This document shows positions 1 to 13,700 of a stretch of DNA of 64,000 bases, piece after piece. The notes beneath the pieces were generated by a model. It worked only from the letters and a program-made list of their open reading frames with translations, ran no database searches and was not told the DNA's origin. A program made the translations under genes and the position numbers. Source of the stretch: Brachycybe producta (Eukaryota; Arthropoda; Diplopoda; Playtdesmida; Andrognathidae). Location of the stretch: the NCBI GenBank assembly GCA_036925085.1, contig JAUPFP010000050.1, forward strand, positions 1 to 64,000, in the 5' to 3' direction. Position 1 is the stretch's first letter; each line of letters opens with the position of its first letter.

Positions 1-3000
1 ACTAACCTAACCTAACCTAACCTAACCTAACCTAACCTAACCTACTACCTAACCTAACCTAACCTAACCTAACCTACCTAACCTAACCTAACCTAACCTA
101 ACCTAACCTAACCTAACCTAACCTAACCTAACCTAACCTAACCTAACCTACCTAACCTAACCTAACCTAACCTAACCTAACCTAACCTAACCTATCCTAA
201 CCTAACCTAACCTAACCTAACCTAACCTAACCTAACCTAACCTAACTAACCTACTAACCTAACCTAACCTAACTAACCTAACCTAACCTAACCTAACCTA
301 ACCTAACCTAACCTAACCTAACCTAACCTAACCTAACCTACTACCTAACCTAACCTAACCTAACCTAACCTAACCTAACCTAACCTAACCTAACCTACCT
401 AACCTAACCTAACCTAACCTAACCTAACCTAACCTAACCTAACCTAACCTAACCTAACCTAACCTAACCTAACCTAACCTAACCTAACCTAACCTAACCT
501 AACCTAACCTACCTAACCTAACCTAACCTAACCTAACTAACCTACCTAACCTACCTAACCTAACCTAACCTAACCTAACCTAACCTAACCTAACCTAACC
601 TAACCTAACTAACCTAACCTAACTAACCTAACCCTAACCTAACCTATCCTAACCTAACCTAACCTAACCTACCTAACCTAACCTAACCTAACCTAACCTA
701 ACCTAACCTAACCTAACCTAACCTAACACTAACCTACCTAACCTAACCTAACCTAACTAACCTAACCTAACCTAACCTAACCTAACCTAACCTTAACCTA
801 ACCTAACCTAACCTACCTAACCTAACCTAACCTAACCTAACCTAACCTACTACCTAACCTAACCTAACTAACTAACCTAACCTAACCTAACCTAACCTAA
901 CCTAACTAACCTAACCTAACCTAACCTAACCTAACCTAACCTAACCTAACCTAACCTAACCTAACCTAACCTAACCTAACCTAACCTAACCTAACCTAAC
1001 CTAACCTAACCTAACCTAACCTAAACCTAACCTAACCTAACCTTACCTAACCTTAACCTAACCTAACCTAACCTAACCTAACCTAACCTAACCTAACCTA
1101 ACCTAACCTAACTAACTAACCTAACCTAACCTAACTAACCTAACCTAACCTAACCTAACCTAACCTTACCTAACCTAACCTAACCTAACCTAACCTACTA
1201 CCTAACCTAACCTAACCTAACCTAACCTAACCTACCTAACCTACCTAACCTAACCTAACCTAACCTAACCTAACCTAACCTAACCTAACCTACCTAACCT
1301 AACCTAACCTAACCTAACCTAACCTAACCTAACCTAACCTAACCTAACCTAACCTAACCTAACCTAACCTACCTAACCTAACCTAACCTAACCTACCTAA
1401 CCTAACCTAACCTAACCTAACCTAACTAACTAACCTAACCTAACCTAACCTAACCTAACCTAACCTACTACCTAACCTAACCTAACCTAACCTACCTAAC
1501 CTACCTAACTAACCTAACCTAACCTAACCTAACCTAACCTAACCTAACCTAACTAACCTAACCTAACCTAACCTACTACCTAACCTAACCTAACCTAACC
1601 TAACCTAACCTAACCTAACCTAACCTAACCTAACCTAACCTAACCTAACCTACCCTACCTAACCTAACCTAACCTAACCTAACCTAACCTAACCTAACCT
1701 AACCTAACCTAACTACCTAACCTAACCTAACCTACTAACCTAACCTAACCTAACCTAACCTAACCTAACCTAACCTAACCTAACCTAACCTAACTAACCT
1801 AACCTAACCTAACCTAACCTAACCTAACCTAACCTAACCTAACCTAACCTAACCTAACCTAACCTAACCTAACCTAACCTAACCTAACCTAACCTAACCT
1901 AACCTAACCTAACCTAACCTAACCTAACCTAACCTAACCTAACCTAACCTAACCTAACCTAACCTAACCTAACCTAACCTAACCTAACCTAACCTAACCT
2001 AACCTAACCTAACCTAACCTAACCTAACCTAACCTAACCTAACCTAACCTAACCTAACCTAACCTAACCTAACCTAACCTAACCTAACCTAACCTAACCT
2101 AACCTAACCTAACCTAACCTAACCTAACCTAACCTAACCTAACCTAACCTAACCTAACCTAACCTAACCTAACCTAACCTAACCTAACCTAACCTAACTA
2201 ACCTAACCTAACCTAACCTAACCTAACCTAACCTAACCTAACCTAACCTAACCTAACCTAACCTAACCTAACCTAACCTAACCTAACCTAACCTAACCTA
2301 ACCTAACCTAACCTAACCTAACCTAACCTAACCTAACCTAACCTAACCTAACCTAACCTAACCTAACCTAACCTAACCTAACCTAACCTAACCTAACCTA
2401 ACCTAACCTAACCTAACCTAACCTAACCTAACCTAACCTAACCTAACCTAACCTAACCTAACCTAACCTAACCTAACCTAACCTAACCTAACCTAACCTA
2501 ACCTAACCTAACCTAACCTAACCTAACCTAACCTAACCTAACCTAACCTAACCTAACCTAACCTAACCTAACCTAACCTAACCTAACCTAACCTAACCTA
2601 ACCTAACCTAACCTAACCTAACCTAACCTAACCTAACCTAACCTAACCTAACCTAACCTAACCTAACCTAACCTAACCTAACCTAACCTAACCTAACCTA
2701 ACCTAACCTAACCTAACCTAACCTAACCTAACCTAACCTAACCTAACCTAACCTAACCTAACCTAACCTAACCTAACCTAACCTAACCTAACCTAACCTA
2801 ACCTAACCTAACCTAACCTAACCTAACCTAACCTAACCTAACCTAACCTAACCTAACCTAACCTAACCTAACCTAACCTAACCTAACCTAACCTAACCTA
2901 ACCTAACCTAACCTAACCTAACCTAACCTAACCTAACCTAACCTAACCTAACCTAACCTAACCTAACCTAACCTAACCTAACCTAACCTAACCTAACCTA

Positions 3001-3715
3001 ACCTAACCTAACCTAACCTAACCTAACCTAACCTAACCTAACCTAACCTAACCTAACCTAACCTAACCTAACCTAACCTAACCTAACCTAACCTAACCTA
3101 ACCTAACCTAACCTAACCTAACCTAACCTAACCTAACCTAACCTAACCTAACCTAACCTAACCTAACCTAACCTAACCTAACCTAACCTAACCTAACCTA
3201 ACCTAACCTAACCTAACCTAACCTAACCTAACCTAACCTAACCTAACCTAACCTAACCTAACCTAACCTAACCTAACCTAACCTAACCTAACCTAACCTA
3301 ACCTAACCTAACCTAACCTAACCTAACCTAACCTAACCTAACCTAACCTAACCTAACCTAACCTAACCTAACCTAACCTAACCTAACCTAACCTAACCTA
3401 ACCTAACCTAACCTAACCTAACCTAACCTAACCTAACCTAACCTAACCTAACCTAACCTAACCTAACCTAACCTAACCTAACCTAACCTAACCTAACCTA
3501 ACCTAACCTAACCTAACCTAACCTAACCTAACCTAACCTAACCTAACCTAACCTAACCTAACCTAACCTAACCTAACCTAACCTAACCTAACCTAACCTA
3601 ACCTAACCTAACCTAACCTAACCTAACCTAACCTAACCTAACCTAACCTAACCTAACCTAACCTAACCTAACCTAACCTAACCTAACCTAACCTAACCTA
3701 ACCTAACCTAACCTA
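1..3715. repeat. Terminal telomere array, (CCTAA)n = (TTAGG)n
   Basis: Continuous CCTAA pentamers, about 740 copies. The C-rich strand is on + at the left end, so the G-rich TTAGG strand runs 5' to 3' toward the terminus, as a real left chromosome end requires. TTAGG is the ancestral arthropod telomere repeat. From about 1798 to 3713 the array is almost perfect, with one CTAA lapse near 2196. From 1 to about 1797 there are dozens of one-base losses in the AA or CC doublets. No coding potential. Confidence 0.97.
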
Positions 3716-3780
3716 ACCCTAACCTAACCCTAACCTAACCTGACCTAACCCGACCCTAACCCGACCCTAACCCAACCCGA
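3716..3780. repeat. Telomere to satellite transition zone
   Basis: Over about 65 bases the unit changes stepwise: CCTAA, then CCCTAA alternating with CCTAA, a single CCTGA, CCCGA mixed with CCCTAA, CCCAA, and finally the CCCGACCCGTGA unit. The intermediates differ by one or two bases. This suggests that the inner satellite arose from mutated telomere repeats rather than by an unrelated insertion. Confidence 0.8.
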
Positions 3781-3972
3781 CCCGTGACCCGACCCGTGAC
3801 CCGACCCGTGACCCGACCCGTGACCCGACCCGTGACCCGACCCGTGACCCGACCCGTGACCCGACCCGTGACCCGACCCGTGACCCGACCCGTGACCCGA
3901 CCCGTGACCCGACCCGTGACCCGACCCGTGACCCGACCCGTGACCCGACCCGTGACCCAACCCAACCCGTGA

Positions 3973-6900
3973 CCCGTCCCATGACCCGACCCCCCGTAAC
4001 CCGACTCCCCGTGACCCGACCCCCGGGACTTGACCCCCCGGGACCCGACCCCCCTTGACCCGACCCCCCGTGACCCGACTTCTCGGGACCCGACCCCCGG
4101 GACCCGACCCGTGACTCGACCCATGACCCGACACCCTAGGACCCGACCCCCCGTGACTTGACCCCCCGGGACCCGACCCCCTGTGACCCGACCCCCCGGG
4201 ACCCGATCCCCCAAAACCCGACCCGTGACCCGACCCATGACCCGACCCGTGACCCGACCCCCGGGGACCCGACCCGTGACCCGACCCGTGACCCAACCCC
4301 CCGGGACTTGATTCCCGGGACCCGACCCCCCAAGACCCGACCACCCGAGACATGACCCGTGACCTGACACGGGACCCAACCCCCCGGGACCCGACCCCCC
4401 GGGACCCAACTCATGACCCGACCCATGACCCGACCCCCCGTGACCCGACCTTCCAAGACCCAACCCCCGGGACTTGACCCCCGGGACCCGACCCCCCGAG
4501 ACCCGACCCCCCGAGACCCAACCCGTGACCCGACCTGTGACCCGACCCGTGACTTGACCCGTGACCCGACCCGTGACCCGACCCGTGACCCAACCCATGA
4601 CCTGACCCCTCGTTACCCGACCCCCGGGAACCGACCCCCCGGGACCCGACCCCCCGGGACTTGACTCCCGGGACCCGACCCCCGAGACCCGACCCCCCGA
4701 GACCCGACCCGTGACCCGACCCGTGACCCAACCCGACCCGTGACCCGACCCGTGACCCGACCCGACCTGTGACCCGACCTGACCCATGACCCGACCCGTG
4801 ACCTGACCCGTGACCCGACCCATGACCCGACCCGTGACCCGACCCGTGACCCGTGACCCAACCCGGCCTGTGACCCGACCCGTGACCCGACCTGTGACCT
4901 GACCCGTGACCCGACCCGTGACCCGACCCGTGACCCGACCCGTGACCCGACCCGTGACCCGACCCGTGACTTGAACCGTGACCCGACCCGTGACCCGACC
5001 CGTGACCCGACCAGTGACCCGTGACCCGACCCGACCTGTGACCCAACCCATGACCCGACCCAAGACTTGACCCGTGACCCGACCCGTGACCCGACCCGTG
5101 ACCTGACCCGTGACCCGACCCGTGACCCGACCCGTGACCCGACCCGTGACCCGTGACCCAACCCGACCCGTGACCCGACCCGACCCGTGACCCAACCCGT
5201 GACTCAACTCGTGACCCGACCCATGACCCAACCCGTGACCCGTGACCCAACCCAACCCATGACCCGACCCGACCCGTGACCCAACTCGTGACCCGACCCG
5301 TGACCCGACCCGACCTGTGACCCAACCCGACCCGTGACCAGACCCGTGACCCGACCCGTGACCCAACCCGACCCGTGACCTGACCCGTGACCCGACCTGT
5401 GACCTGACCCGTAACCCGACCCGTGACCCAACCCGTAACCCGACCTGTGACCCAACCCGTGACCCGACCCGTGACACAACTCGTGACACGACCCGTGACA
5501 CGACCTGTGACCCGACCCATGACCCGACCCGTGACCCAACTTGTGACCCGACCCGTGACCCGACCCGTGCCCCGTGACCCGACCCGTGACCCGACCCCCC
5601 GTGACCCGACTCTCCCGGGACCCTACCCCCCGGGAACCGACTTCCCGGGACTTGACCCCCGGGACCCGACCCCCGAGACCCAACCCCCCGAGACCCGACC
5701 CGTGACTTGACCCCCCGAGACCCGACCCGTGACCCGACTCGTGACCCGACCCGTGACCCGACCCGTGACCCAACCCATGACCTGACCCCCCGTTACCCGA
5801 CCCCCGGGACCCGACCCCCGGGAACCGACCCCCCGGGAACCGACCCCCCAGGACTTGACCCCCGGGACCCGACCCCCCGAGACCCGACCCGTGACCCGAC
5901 CCCCTTTGACCCGACCCCTTGGGACCCGACCCCCTGGGATCCGACCCCCCAGGACACGACCCCCCGAGACCCGACCCGTGACTCAACCCGTGACCCGATT
6001 CCCCGGGACACAACCCCCGGGACCTGACCCGTGACCTGACCCGTGACCTGACCCCCCATGACCCGACTTCCCGGGACCCGACCCCCCGAGACCCGACCCG
6101 TGACCCGACCCGTGACCCAACCCGACCCGTGACCTGACCCGTGACCCGACCCGTGACCCGACCCATGACCCGACCCGACCTGTGACCCGACCTGACCCAT
6201 GACCCGACCCGTGACCTGACCCGTGACCCGACCCATGACCCGACCCGTGACCCGACCCGTGACCCGTGACCCAACCCGGCCTGTGACCCGACCCGTGACC
6301 CGACCTGTGACCTGACCCGTGACCCGACCCGTGACCCGACCCGTGACCCGACCCGTGACCCGACCCGTGACCCGACCCGTGACCCGACCCGTGACTTGAA
6401 CCGTGACCCGACCCGTGACCCAACCCGTGACCCGACCAGTGACCCGTGACCCGACCCGACCCGTGACCCGACCCGTGACCCGACCCGTGACTTGAACCGT
6501 GACCCGACCCGTGACCCAACCCGTGACCCGACCAGTGACCCGTGACCTGACCCGACCTGTGACCCAACCCGTGACCCGACCCAAGACTTGACCCGTGACC
6601 CGACCCGTGACCCGACCCGTGACCCGTGACCCAACCCGACCCATGACCCGACCCCCCGTAACCCGACTCCCCGTGACCCGACCCCCGGGACTTGACCCCC
6701 CGGGACCCGACCCCCCTTGACCCGACCCCCCGTGACCCGACTTCTCGGGACCCGACCCCCGGGACCCGACCCGTGACTCGACCCATGACCCGACCCCCTA
6801 GGACCCGACCCCCCGTGACTCGACCCCCCGGGACCCGACCCCCTGTGACCCGACCCCCCGGGACCCGATCCCCCAAAACCCGACCCGTGACCCGACCCAT

Positions 6901-9900
6901 GACCCGACCCATGACCCGACCCATGACCCGACCCCCCGGGACCCGACCCGTGACCCGACCCGTGACCCAACCCCCCGGGACTTGATTCCCGGGACCCGAC
7001 CCCCCAAGACCCGACCACCCGAGACATGACCCGTGACCTGACACGGGACCCAACCCCCCGGGACCCGACCCCCCGGGACCCAACTCATGACCCGACCCAT
7101 GACCCGACCCCCCGTGACCCGACCTTCCAAGACCCAACCCCCGGGACTTGACCCCCGGGACCCGACCCCCCGAGACCCGACCCCCCGAGACCCAACCCGT
7201 GACCCGACCCGTGACCCGACCCGTGACTTGACCCGTGACCCGACCCGTGACCCGACCCGTGACCCAACCCATGACCTGACCCCTCGTTACCCGACCCCCG
7301 GGAACCGACCCCCCGGGACCCGACCCCCCGGGACTTGAATCCCGGGACCCGACCCCCGAGACCCGACCCCCCGAGACCCGACCCGTGACCCGACCCGTGA
7401 CCCGACCTGTGACCCAACCCGACCCGTGACCCGACCCGTGACCCGACCCGACCTGTGACCCGACCTGACCCATGACCCGACCCGTGACCTGACCCGTGAC
7501 CCGACCCATGACCCAACCCGTGACCCGACCCGTGACCCGTGACCCAACCCGGCCTGTGACCCGACCCGTGACCCGACCTGTGACCTGACCCGTGACCCAA
7601 CCCGTGACCCGACCCGTGACCCGACCCGTGACCCGACCCGTGACTTGAACCGTGACCCGACCCGTGACCCGACCCGTGACCCGACCAGTGACCCGTGACC
7701 CGACCCGACCTGTGACCCAACCCATGACCCGACCCAAGACTTGACCCGTGACCCGACCCGTGACCCGACCCGTGACCCGACCCGTGACCCGACCCGTGAC
7801 CCGTGACCCAACCCGACCCGTGACCCGACCCGACCCGTGACCCAACCCGTGACTCAACTCGTGACCCGACCCATGACCCAACCCGTGACCCGTGACCCAA
7901 CCCAACCCGTGACCCGACCCGACCCGTGACCCAACTCGTGACCCGACCCGTGACCCGACCCGACCTGTGACCCAACCCGACCCGTGACCAGACCCGTGAC
8001 CCGACCCGTGACCCAACCCGACCCGTGACCTGACCCGTGACCCGACCTGTGACCTGACCCGTAACCCGACCCGTGACCCAACCCGTAACCCGACCCGTGA
8101 CCCAACCCGTGACCCGACCCGTGACACAACTCGTGACACAACCCGTGACACGACCTGTGACCCGACCCATGACCCGACCCGTGACCCAACTTGTGACCCG
8201 ACCTGTGACCCGACCCGTGCCCCGTGACCCGACCCGTGACCCGACCCCCCGTGACCCGACTCTCCCGGGACCCTACCCCCCGGGACCCGACTTCCCGGGA
8301 CTTGACCCCCGGGACCCGACCCCCGAGACCCAACCCCCCGAGACCCGACCCGTGACTTGACCCCCCGAGACCCGACCCGTGACCCGACTCGTGACCCGAC
8401 CCGTGACCCGACCCGTGACCCAACCCATGACCTGACCCCCCGTTACCCGACCCCCGGGACCCGACCCCCGGGAACCGACCCCCCGGGAACCGACCCCCCA
8501 GGACTTGACCCCCGGGACCCGACCCCCCGAGACCCGACCCGTGACCCGACCCCCCGTGACCCGACCCCTTGGGACCCGACCCCCTGGGATCCGACCCCCC
8601 GGGACACGACCCCCCGAGACCCGACCCGTGACTCAACCCGTGACCCGATTCCCCGGGACACAACCCCCGGGACCTGACCCGTGACCCGACCCGTGACCTG
8701 ACCCCCCATGACCCGACTTCCCGGGACCCGACCCCCCGAGACCCGACCCGTGACCCGACCCGTGACCCAACCCGACCCGTGACCCGACCCGTGACCCGAC
8801 CCGACCTGTGACCCGACCTGACCCATGACCCGACCCGTGACCTGACCCGTGACCCAACCCATGACCCGACCCGTGACCCGACCCGTGACCCGTGACCCAA
8901 CCCGGCCAGTGACCCGACCCGTGACCTGACCTGTGACCTGACCCGTGACCCGACCAGTGACCCGACCCGTGACCCGACCCGTGACTTGAACCGTGACCCG
9001 ACCCGTGACCCAACCCGTGACCCGACCAGTGACCCGTGACCCGACCCGACCTGTGACCCAACCCGTGACCCGACCCAAGACTTGACCCGTGACCCGACCC
9101 GACCTGTGACCCAACCCGTGACCCGACCCAAGACTTGACCCGTGACCCGACCCATGACCCGACCCGTGACCCGTGACCCAACCCGACCCGTGACCCGACC
9201 CGACCCGTGACCCAACCCGTGACTCAACTCGTGACCCGACCCATGACCCAACCCGTGACCCGTGACCCGACCCGACCCGTGACCCAACCCGTGACCCAAC
9301 TCGTGACCCGACCCGTGACCCGACCCGACCTGTGACCCAACCCGACCCGTGACCAGACCCGTGACCCGACCCGTGACCAGACCCGTGACCCAACCCGACC
9401 CGTGACCTGACCCGTGACCCGACCTGTGACCCAACCCGTAACCCGACCCGTGACCCAACCCGTGACCCGACCCGTGACACAACTCGTGACACGACCCGTG
9501 ACACGACCCGTGACCCGACCCATGACCCGACCCGTGACCCAACTTGTGACCCGACCCGTGACCCGACCCGTGCCCCGTGACCCGACCCCCCGTGACCCGA
9601 CTCTCCCGGGACCCTACCCCCGGGACCCGACTTCCCGGGACTTGACCCCCGGGACCCGACCCCCGAGACCCAACCCCCCGAGACCCGACCCGTGACTTGA
9701 CCCCCCGAGACCCGACCCGTGACCCGACTCGTGACCCAACCCGTGACCCGACCCGTGACCCGACCCGTGACCCGACCCGTGACCCAACCCATGACCTGAC
9801 CCCCCGTTACCCGACCCCCGGGACCCGACCCCCGGGAACCGACCCCCCGGGAACCGACCCCCCAGGACTTGACCCCCGGGACCCGACCCCCCGAGACCCG

Positions 9901-10700
9901 ACCCCCCCGAAACCCGACCCGTGACCCGACCCCCCGAGACCCGACCCGTGACCCGACCCGTGACCCGACCTTCCGTGACCCGACCCCTTGGGACCCGACC
10001 CCCTGGGATCCGACCCCCCGGGACACGACCCCCCGAGACCCGACCCGTGACTCAACCCGTGACCCGATTCCCCGGGACACAACCCCCCGGGACCTGACCC
10101 GTGACCCGACCCGTGACCTGACCCCCCGTGACCCGACTTCCCGGGACCCGACCCCCTGGGATTCGACCCCCCGAGACTCAACCCGTGACTCAACCCGTGA
10201 CCCGACCCGTGACCCGACCCGTGACTCGACCCGTGACCCGACCCGTGACCCGACCCCCCGGGACCCAACCCCCGGGACCCGACCCCCCAAGACCCGACCC
10301 CCCGGGACCCGACCCACGGGAACTGACCGCCCATGACCCGACCCTCCGGGACTTGACCCCCGGGACCCGACCCGTGACCCGACCCACCAAGACCCAACCC
10401 CCCGGGGCCCGACCCCCGGGACCCGATTTCCCGGGACCTGACCCCCCAGGACCCGACCCCCGGGACCTGACCCGTGACCCGACCCAAGACCCAACCCCCC
10501 GTGACCCGACTCTCCCGGGACCCTACCCCCCGGGACCCGACCCCCCGGGACTCGACCCCCATGACCCGACCCCCCCGGGACCCGACCCCCCGGGACCCGA
10601 CCCCCCGTAACCCGACCCCCCGTGACCCGACTCCCCCGGGACCCGACTCCCCCGGGACCCGACCCCCCAGGACCCGACCCCCGGGACCCAACCCCCGTGA
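3973..10700. repeat. Higher-order repeat domain, about 2.66-kb period
   Basis: Inside the satellite, CCCGTGACCCGA stretches alternate with blocks rich in CCCCCCGGGACCCGA. Distinctive runs recur at fixed offsets: a run at 4413 returns at 7087 (2674), and runs at 5423 and 5707 return at 8073 and 8357 (2650 each). A shortened third copy follows, where the 8357 run returns at 9697 (1340), missing one block. The last CCCGGG-rich block is expanded to about 9575-10700. This implies amplification of a multi-unit segment, not just slippage of the 12-mer. Confidence 0.75.
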
Positions 10701-10719
10701 CCCAACCTGTGATGTGACC

Positions 10720-13700
10720 CATGACCCGACCCGACCTGTGACCCGACCCATGACCCGACCCAACCCGTGACCCGACCCGTGACCCAACCCGACCCGTGAC
10801 CCGACCCGACCTGTGACCCGACCTGACCCATGACCCGACCCGTGACCTGACCCATGACCTGACCCGTGACCCGACCCATGACCCGACCCGTGACCCGACC
10901 CGTGACCCGTGACCCAACCCGGCCTGTGACCCGACCCGTGACCCAACCCGTGACCCGACCCGTGACCCGACCAGTGACCCGACCTGTGACCCAACCTGTG
11001 ACCCGACCCGACCCGTGACCTGACCCGTGACCCGACCCGTGACTCGACCCGTAACCCAACCCGTGACCCAACCCGTGACCCGACCCGTGACCCAACCCGT
11101 GACCCAACCCGTGACCCGACCCGTGACCCGACTCGTGACCCGACCCGTGACCCGACCCGTGACCCGACCCGTGACCCGACCCGTGACTTGAACTGTGACC
11201 CGACCCGTGACCCGACCAGTGACCCGTGACCCGACCCGACCTGTGACCCAACCTGTGACCCGACCCAAGACTTGACCCGTGACCCGACCCGTGACCCGAC
11301 CCGTGACCCGACCCGTGACCCGTGACCCAACCCGACCCGTGACCCAACCCGACCCGTGACCCGACCCGACCCGTGACCCAACCCGTGACTCAACTCGTGA
11401 CCCGACCCATGACCCAACCCGTGACCCGACCCAACCCGTGACCCGACCCGACCCGTGACCCAACCCGTGACCCAACTCGTGACCCAACCCGTGACCCGAC
11501 CCGACCCGTGACCCAACCCGACCCGTGACCAGACCCGTGACCCGACCCGTGACCTAACCCGTGACCCGACCCGTGACCCAACCCGACCCGTGACCCGACC
11601 CGTGACCCGACCCGTGACCCGACCCGTAACCCGACCCGTGACCCGACCCGTGACCCGACCCGTGACCCGACCCATGACCCGACCCGTGACCCGACCCATG
11701 ACCCGACCCGTGACCCAACTTGTGACCCGACCCGTGACCCGACTCGTGCCCCGTGACCCGACCCGTGACCCAACCCGTAACCCGACTTGACCCGACCCAA
11801 CCCGTGACCCAACCCGACCCATGACCCATGACCCGACCCGTGACCCGACTCGACCCGTGACCCGACCCGACCTGTGACCCGACCCGTGACCCGACCCGTG
11901 ACCCGACCCGTGACCCGACCCGTGACCTGACCCGTGACCCGACCCGACCTGTGACCCAACCCGTGACCCGACCCAAGACTTGACCCGTGACCCGACCCGT
12001 GACCCGACCCGTAACCCGACCCGTGACCCGACCCGTGACCCGACCCATGACCCGACCCGTGACCCGACCCATGACCCGACCCGTGACCCAACTTGTGACC
12101 CGACCCGTGACCCGACCCGTGCCCCGTGACCCGACCCGTGACCCAACCCGTAACCCAACTTGACCCGACCCAACCCGTGACCCAACCCGACCCGTGACCC
12201 ATGACCCGACCCGTGACCCGACTCGACCCGTGACCCGACCCGACCTGTGACCCGACCCGTGACCCGACCCGTGACCCGACCCGTGACCTGACCCGTGACC
12301 CGACCCGACCTGTGACCCAACCCGTGACCCGACCCAAGACTTGACCCGTGACCCGACCCGTGACCCGACCCGTGACCCGACCCGTGACCCGACCCGTGAC
12401 AAGACCCGACCCGTGACAAGACCCGACCCGTGACCCAACCCGTGACTCAACTCGTGACCCGACCCATGACCCAACCCGTGACCCATGACCCAACCCAACC
12501 CGACCCGTGACCCAACCCGACCCGTGACCCGACCCGACCCGTGACCCAACCCGTGACTCAACTCGTGACCCGACCCATGACCCAACCCGTGACCCGACCC
12601 AACCCGTGACCCGACCCGACCCGTGACCCAACCCGTGACCCAACTCGTGACCCAACCCGTGACCCGACCCGACCCGTGACCCAACCCGACCCGTGACCAG
12701 ACCCGTGACCCGACCCGTGACCTAACCCGTGACCTGACCCGTGACCCAACCCGACCCGTGACCTGACCCGTGACCCGACCCGACCTGTGACCCAACCCGT
12801 GACCCGACCCAAGACTTGACCCGTGACCCGACCCGTGACCCGACCCGTGACCCGACCCGTGACCCGACCCGTGACAAGACCCGACCCGTGACCCAACTCG
12901 TGACCCGACCCGTGACCCGACCCGTGACCCAACCCGTGACCCGACCCGACCCGTGACCTGACCCGTGACCCGACCCGTGACTCGACCCGTGACCCGACCC
13001 GTGACCCAACCCGTGACCCGACCCGTGACCCAACCCGTGACCCGACCCGTGACCCGACTCGTGACCCGACCCGTGACCCGACCAGTGACCCGACCCGTGA
13101 CCCGACCCGTGACTTGAACCGTGACCCGACCTGTGACCCGACCAGTGACCCGTGACCCGACCCGACCTGTGACCCAACCTGTGACCCGACCCAAGACTTG
13201 ACCCGTGACCCGACCCGTGACCCGACCCGTGACCCGACCCGTGACCCGTGACCCAACCCGACCCGTGACCCAACCCGACCCGTGACCCGACCCGACCCGT
13301 GACTCAACTCGTGACCCGACCCATGACCCAACCCGTGACCCGACCCAACCCGTGACCCGACCCGACCCGTGACCCAACCCGTGACCCAACTCGTGACCCA
13401 ACCCGTGACCCGACCCGACCCGTGACCCAACCCGACCCGTGACCAGACCCGTGACCCGACCCGTGACCTAACCCGTGACCCGACCCGTGACCCAACCCGA
13501 CCCGTGACCCGACCCGTGACCCGACCCGTGACCCGACCCGTAACCCGACCCGTGACCCGACCCGTGACCCGACCCGTGACCCGACCCGTGACCCGACCCA
13601 TGACCCGACCCGTGACCCGACCCATGACCCGACCCGTGACCCAACTTGTGACCCGACCCGTGACCCGACCCGTGCCCCGTGACCCGACCCGTGACCCAAC

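Noticed and set aside
3784..3972. Plus-strand Thr-Arg-Pro-Val repeat frame, possible repeat protein
   Set aside because: It is the translation of perfect CCCGACCCGTGA repeats; no start context, promoter or flanking domain.
8443..11487. 1014-codon minus-strand frame of Gly-His-Gly-Ser, Arg-Val-Thr-Gly and Arg-Val-Gly-Ser repeats, and many similar frames on both strands between 3745 and 15790
   Set aside because: The 12-bp repeat is divisible by 3 and its minus strand has no stop codon in any frame, so long frames arise automatically in all three. Frames switch repeat type where the satellite has indels, which a real protein would not tolerate.
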